From positions 806,001-870,000 of the forward strand of contig NZ_JALIFO010000001.1 in the NCBI RefSeq assembly GCF_022867805.1: a stretch of 64,000 nucleotides of DNA, read 5' to 3'. How positions within the stretch are numbered: the first letter of the stretch is position 1; every line of letters begins with the position of its first letter. Positions 62,351 through 64,000 of the stretch are shown here, piece after piece. The position numbers and the translations under genes were made by a program. The notes under the pieces are model-generated. The model did not search any database. It was not told where the DNA came from and saw nothing but the letters and a program-made list of their open reading frames with translations. Source of the DNA: Cuneatibacter sp. NSJ-177. GTDB taxonomy: Bacteria > Bacillota > Clostridia > Lachnospirales > Lachnospiraceae.

Positions 62351-63025
62351 ATGAAGCCCAAAAAATATGTAACGGCTCTTTTTATTGTAGCTGTCCTGCT
62401 TTGCACACTCAATGTGACTGCTTTTGCACACGATGTACCAGACTTGACCAAAGAAGGGTCGATTTCGATCACGATGAAATACCAAGGCAAAGCCGTGTCC
62501 GGCGGAATGCTGACCCTTTATCGGGTGGGCGATGTTCATGAGGAGGACGGAAACTATGATTTTGTCCTGAACTCCGACTTCGCCGGGAGCGGCGTGGCTC
62601 TTTCGGATCTTTCCTCGGCGGAGCTGCCGGACACACTGACACAGTATGCAGAAAAGCAAAAGCTACCGGGAATTACACAGGATATCGGCAGTGACGGAAA
62701 GGTATCTTTCCAGAACGTTTCGCCTGGCCTGTATCTGATTGTGCAAAATAAGGCTGCGGAGGGTTACAATAAAGCGGAGTCATTTCTGGTGAGCCTCCCA
62801 TATATGGAGAACGGAAGCTATGTGTACAACGTGGACGCAAGCCCCAAAGTGGAGTTGGAAAAGGAGCCGGCAAAGCCGGTGACGCCTGGCAAGCCAGATC
62901 CATCTCTGCCGCAGACGGGACAGCTCAACTGGCCAATTCCGGTGCTGGTGATTGCGGGTCTGCTTCTGTTCTCTTTCGGCTGGGCATTGCGGTTCCGAAA
63001 AAGGAGCACGGGTTATGAGGGCTAA
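62351..63025 (+). CDS. LPQTG-anchored SpaA-like minor pilin
   Basis: The 224-residue protein has a signal peptide (cleavage near AFAHD), an N-terminal prealbumin-like domain (ISITMKYQGKAVSGGMLTLYRVG; VSPGLYLIVQNKAAEGY), a Pro-rich stalk, and sorting signal LPQTG followed by a helix and RFRKRS tail. Probably the pilus base or a cell-wall anchor subunit. Fourteen bp after the sortase gene; its stop overlaps the next sortase. Confidence 0.9.
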   Translation: MKPKKYVTALFIVAVLLCTLNVTAFAHDVPDLTKEGSISITMKYQGKAVSGGMLTLYRVGDVHEEDGNYDFVLNSDFAGSGVALSDLSSAELPDTLTQYAEKQKLPGITQDIGSDGKVSFQNVSPGLYLIVQNKAAEGYNKAESFLVSLPYMENGSYVYNVDASPKVELEKEPAKPVTPGKPDPSLPQTGQLNWPIPVLVIAGLLLFSFGWALRFRKRSTGYEG

Positions 63026-63620
63026 GCTGGGGACAGGATTGATGATCTTAGGGGCAGTGCTGGTTTGTGCAGCGCTGTCTCTTTTTCTCTATAACCGCTG
63101 GGAGGACAATACCGCAGGGAACGCAGCGGATAAAATACTCTTCCAACTGCAGGATGTTTTGGAACAGGAGCCGGATATATCTGCAGAACCAGATTCTCTG
63201 CCCGATCCTTACGATACGGAAATGACGATAAAGATGATCGACGGTTATGGATATATCGGGTATCTCTCCATCCCGGAGCTGGGGTTGGAGCTGCCGGTCA
63301 TGTCCGAGTGGGATTACACCAGGATGCGGATTGCACCCTGCCGGTATTCCGGTTCTGCCAAATCCGATGATCTGGTCATTGCGGGCCACAATTATACCCG
63401 GCATTTCGGAACGCTCAAAACACTGAACATTGGCAGCCTGGTGGTTTTCACGGACATGGAGGACATTCAAACAGTTTATGAAGTAGCCGTAATTGAGATA
63501 CTTGGACCTGCGGATGTATTGCCTATGATGGAAAGCGAGTATGACCTGACGCTGTTTACCTGTACGGTGGGCGGAGCAGATCGTGTTACGGTACGCTGCA
63601 GTCGAATTACAGTGGAGTGA
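63015..63620 (+). CDS. Second sortase (class B/D-like)
   Basis: The 201-residue sortase has one N-terminal helix, IGYLSIPELGLELPVMSEWD, catalytic His in VIAGHNYTRHFGTL, Cys183 in LTLFTCTVGGADRVTVRC and Arg in RVTVR. There is no C-terminal helix, unlike the upstream class C enzyme. It may attach the finished pilus or minor pilin to the wall. ATG 63015 overlaps the pilin stop by 11 bp; AAGGAG lies upstream. Confidence 0.88.
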   Translation: MRAKLGTGLMILGAVLVCAALSLFLYNRWEDNTAGNAADKILFQLQDVLEQEPDISAEPDSLPDPYDTEMTIKMIDGYGYIGYLSIPELGLELPVMSEWDYTRMRIAPCRYSGSAKSDDLVIAGHNYTRHFGTLKTLNIGSLVVFTDMEDIQTVYEVAVIEILGPADVLPMMESEYDLTLFTCTVGGADRVTVRCSRITVE

Positions 63621-63771
63621 TATTGATTGAAGAGATCCCATGGAAAAAATAAAAGATTGGAATTGGCAATCAATTTAGAAAGTTTACTGCCATTGGAAAG
63701 TCGATGAGTACAAGAACGATTATGCGGTTTAGCGCTGCGCATGTGATTGTGACAAGGTGACCTGTCTATAA

Positions 63772-64000
63772 AAGCAGTTGTATCCGATTTTGGAGATTGT
63801 CGGTCTGTCAGAACGTCGTAAGCATACGCCCCGTGAACTGTCCGGTGGCCAGCAGCAGCGTGTGGCCATCGCCCGCGCCCTGATTGCCAATCCTGAGATC
63901 CTCTTCGCAGATGAACCCACGGGAAACCTGGACAGCGAGACCGGAGCAGAGATTATGAATCTGTTGTGTGAGATCAATCAGACCATCGGCCAGACGATCA
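63772..64000 (+). pseudogene. ABC transporter ATPase, lacking N-terminus, runs off window
   Basis: The frame opens after a TAA at 63769-63771 and reads [52 protein letters not shown] (signature LSGGQQQR and Walker B ILFADEP) to the edge. Walker A and the first half are absent and there is no start codon, so the gene is 5'-truncated. The TGNLDS motif places it with MacB/LolD/BceA-type ATPases for antimicrobial peptide or lipoprotein transport. The preceding 150 bp hold no recognisable gene. Confidence 0.78.

Overview
The window looks like a chromosome segment of a spore-forming Clostridia bacterium, most likely a gut Lachnospiraceae. The pointers are strong AGGAGG-type ribosome sites, RecU, a YlbJ-like sporulation-type membrane protein, a short HisG paired with HisZ, a T-box in front of trp genes, and LPXTG pili with class C sortase. 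No rRNA, tRNA, CRISPR array or integrase gene was found.

Layout. (1) 1-18.5 kb is a GC-rich housekeeping region: an edge-truncated YlbJ-like gene, a dipeptidase, a small alarmone synthetase, an rRNA methyltransferase, a HAD phosphatase, an MBL hydrolase, a pseudouridine synthase and RecU. It continues with a tightly coupled his operon (hisZ-G-D-[YcxB-like]-B-A-IE) behind a consensus promoter, then an ABC exporter and a hybrid histidine kinase whose receiver domain has collapsed. (2) 18.6-25.4 kb, minus strand, is a complete trpEGDCFBA operon behind a promoter and a Trp-type T-box. (3) 25.4-33.9 kb holds a metallophosphoesterase, an AhpC/AhpF-like peroxide-reducing pair, enolase, a secreted protein and thrS with a strong terminator. 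(4) Immediately after that terminator lies what looks like the 5' end of a group II intron, and base composition becomes clearly AT-richer. From 33.9 to 48.7 kb is an accessory region with many broken genes, followed by a same-strand series of small single-gene units: DUF3788, PAP2, XRE, three DUF3795, MBL, VOC, SnoaL, flavin reductase, nucleoside phosphorylase, CAT-like, lipoprotein, TudS-like, DUF1697 and M20. Several intergenic gaps carry related short sequences and leftover 3' ends of other genes. (5) 48.7-57.0 kb holds a regulator with two GntR-type DNA-binding domains and a signalling cluster: a REC-HD-GYP-GGDEF protein, two solute-binding proteins (one broken), a large hybrid kinase and an Hpt-like protein. 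(6) 57-60.6 kb has DUF fragments, a VanY-type peptidase and a HipB/HipA-like pair. (7) 60.7-63.6 kb is a pilus locus with a broken LPSTG major pilin but intact sortases and a minor pilin, ending in a 5'-truncated ABC ATPase at the window edge.

How the parts fit. The his and trp operons supply amino acids. The his cluster lacks hisC, hisF and hisH, so these must lie elsewhere or be missing. The trp operon is complete and tRNA-controlled. The most unusual feature of the window is the number of deletion scars that fuse or trim genes: the receiver domain of the first kinase, the GGDEF domain, a solute-binding protein, the Hpt phosphoacceptor segment, PAP2/XRE, acetyltransferase/HAD and the pilin. 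Together with the repeated gene-tail junctions in the 37-49 kb array, they suggest a recombination-active accessory region. An assembly or strain artefact cannot be excluded from sequence alone.
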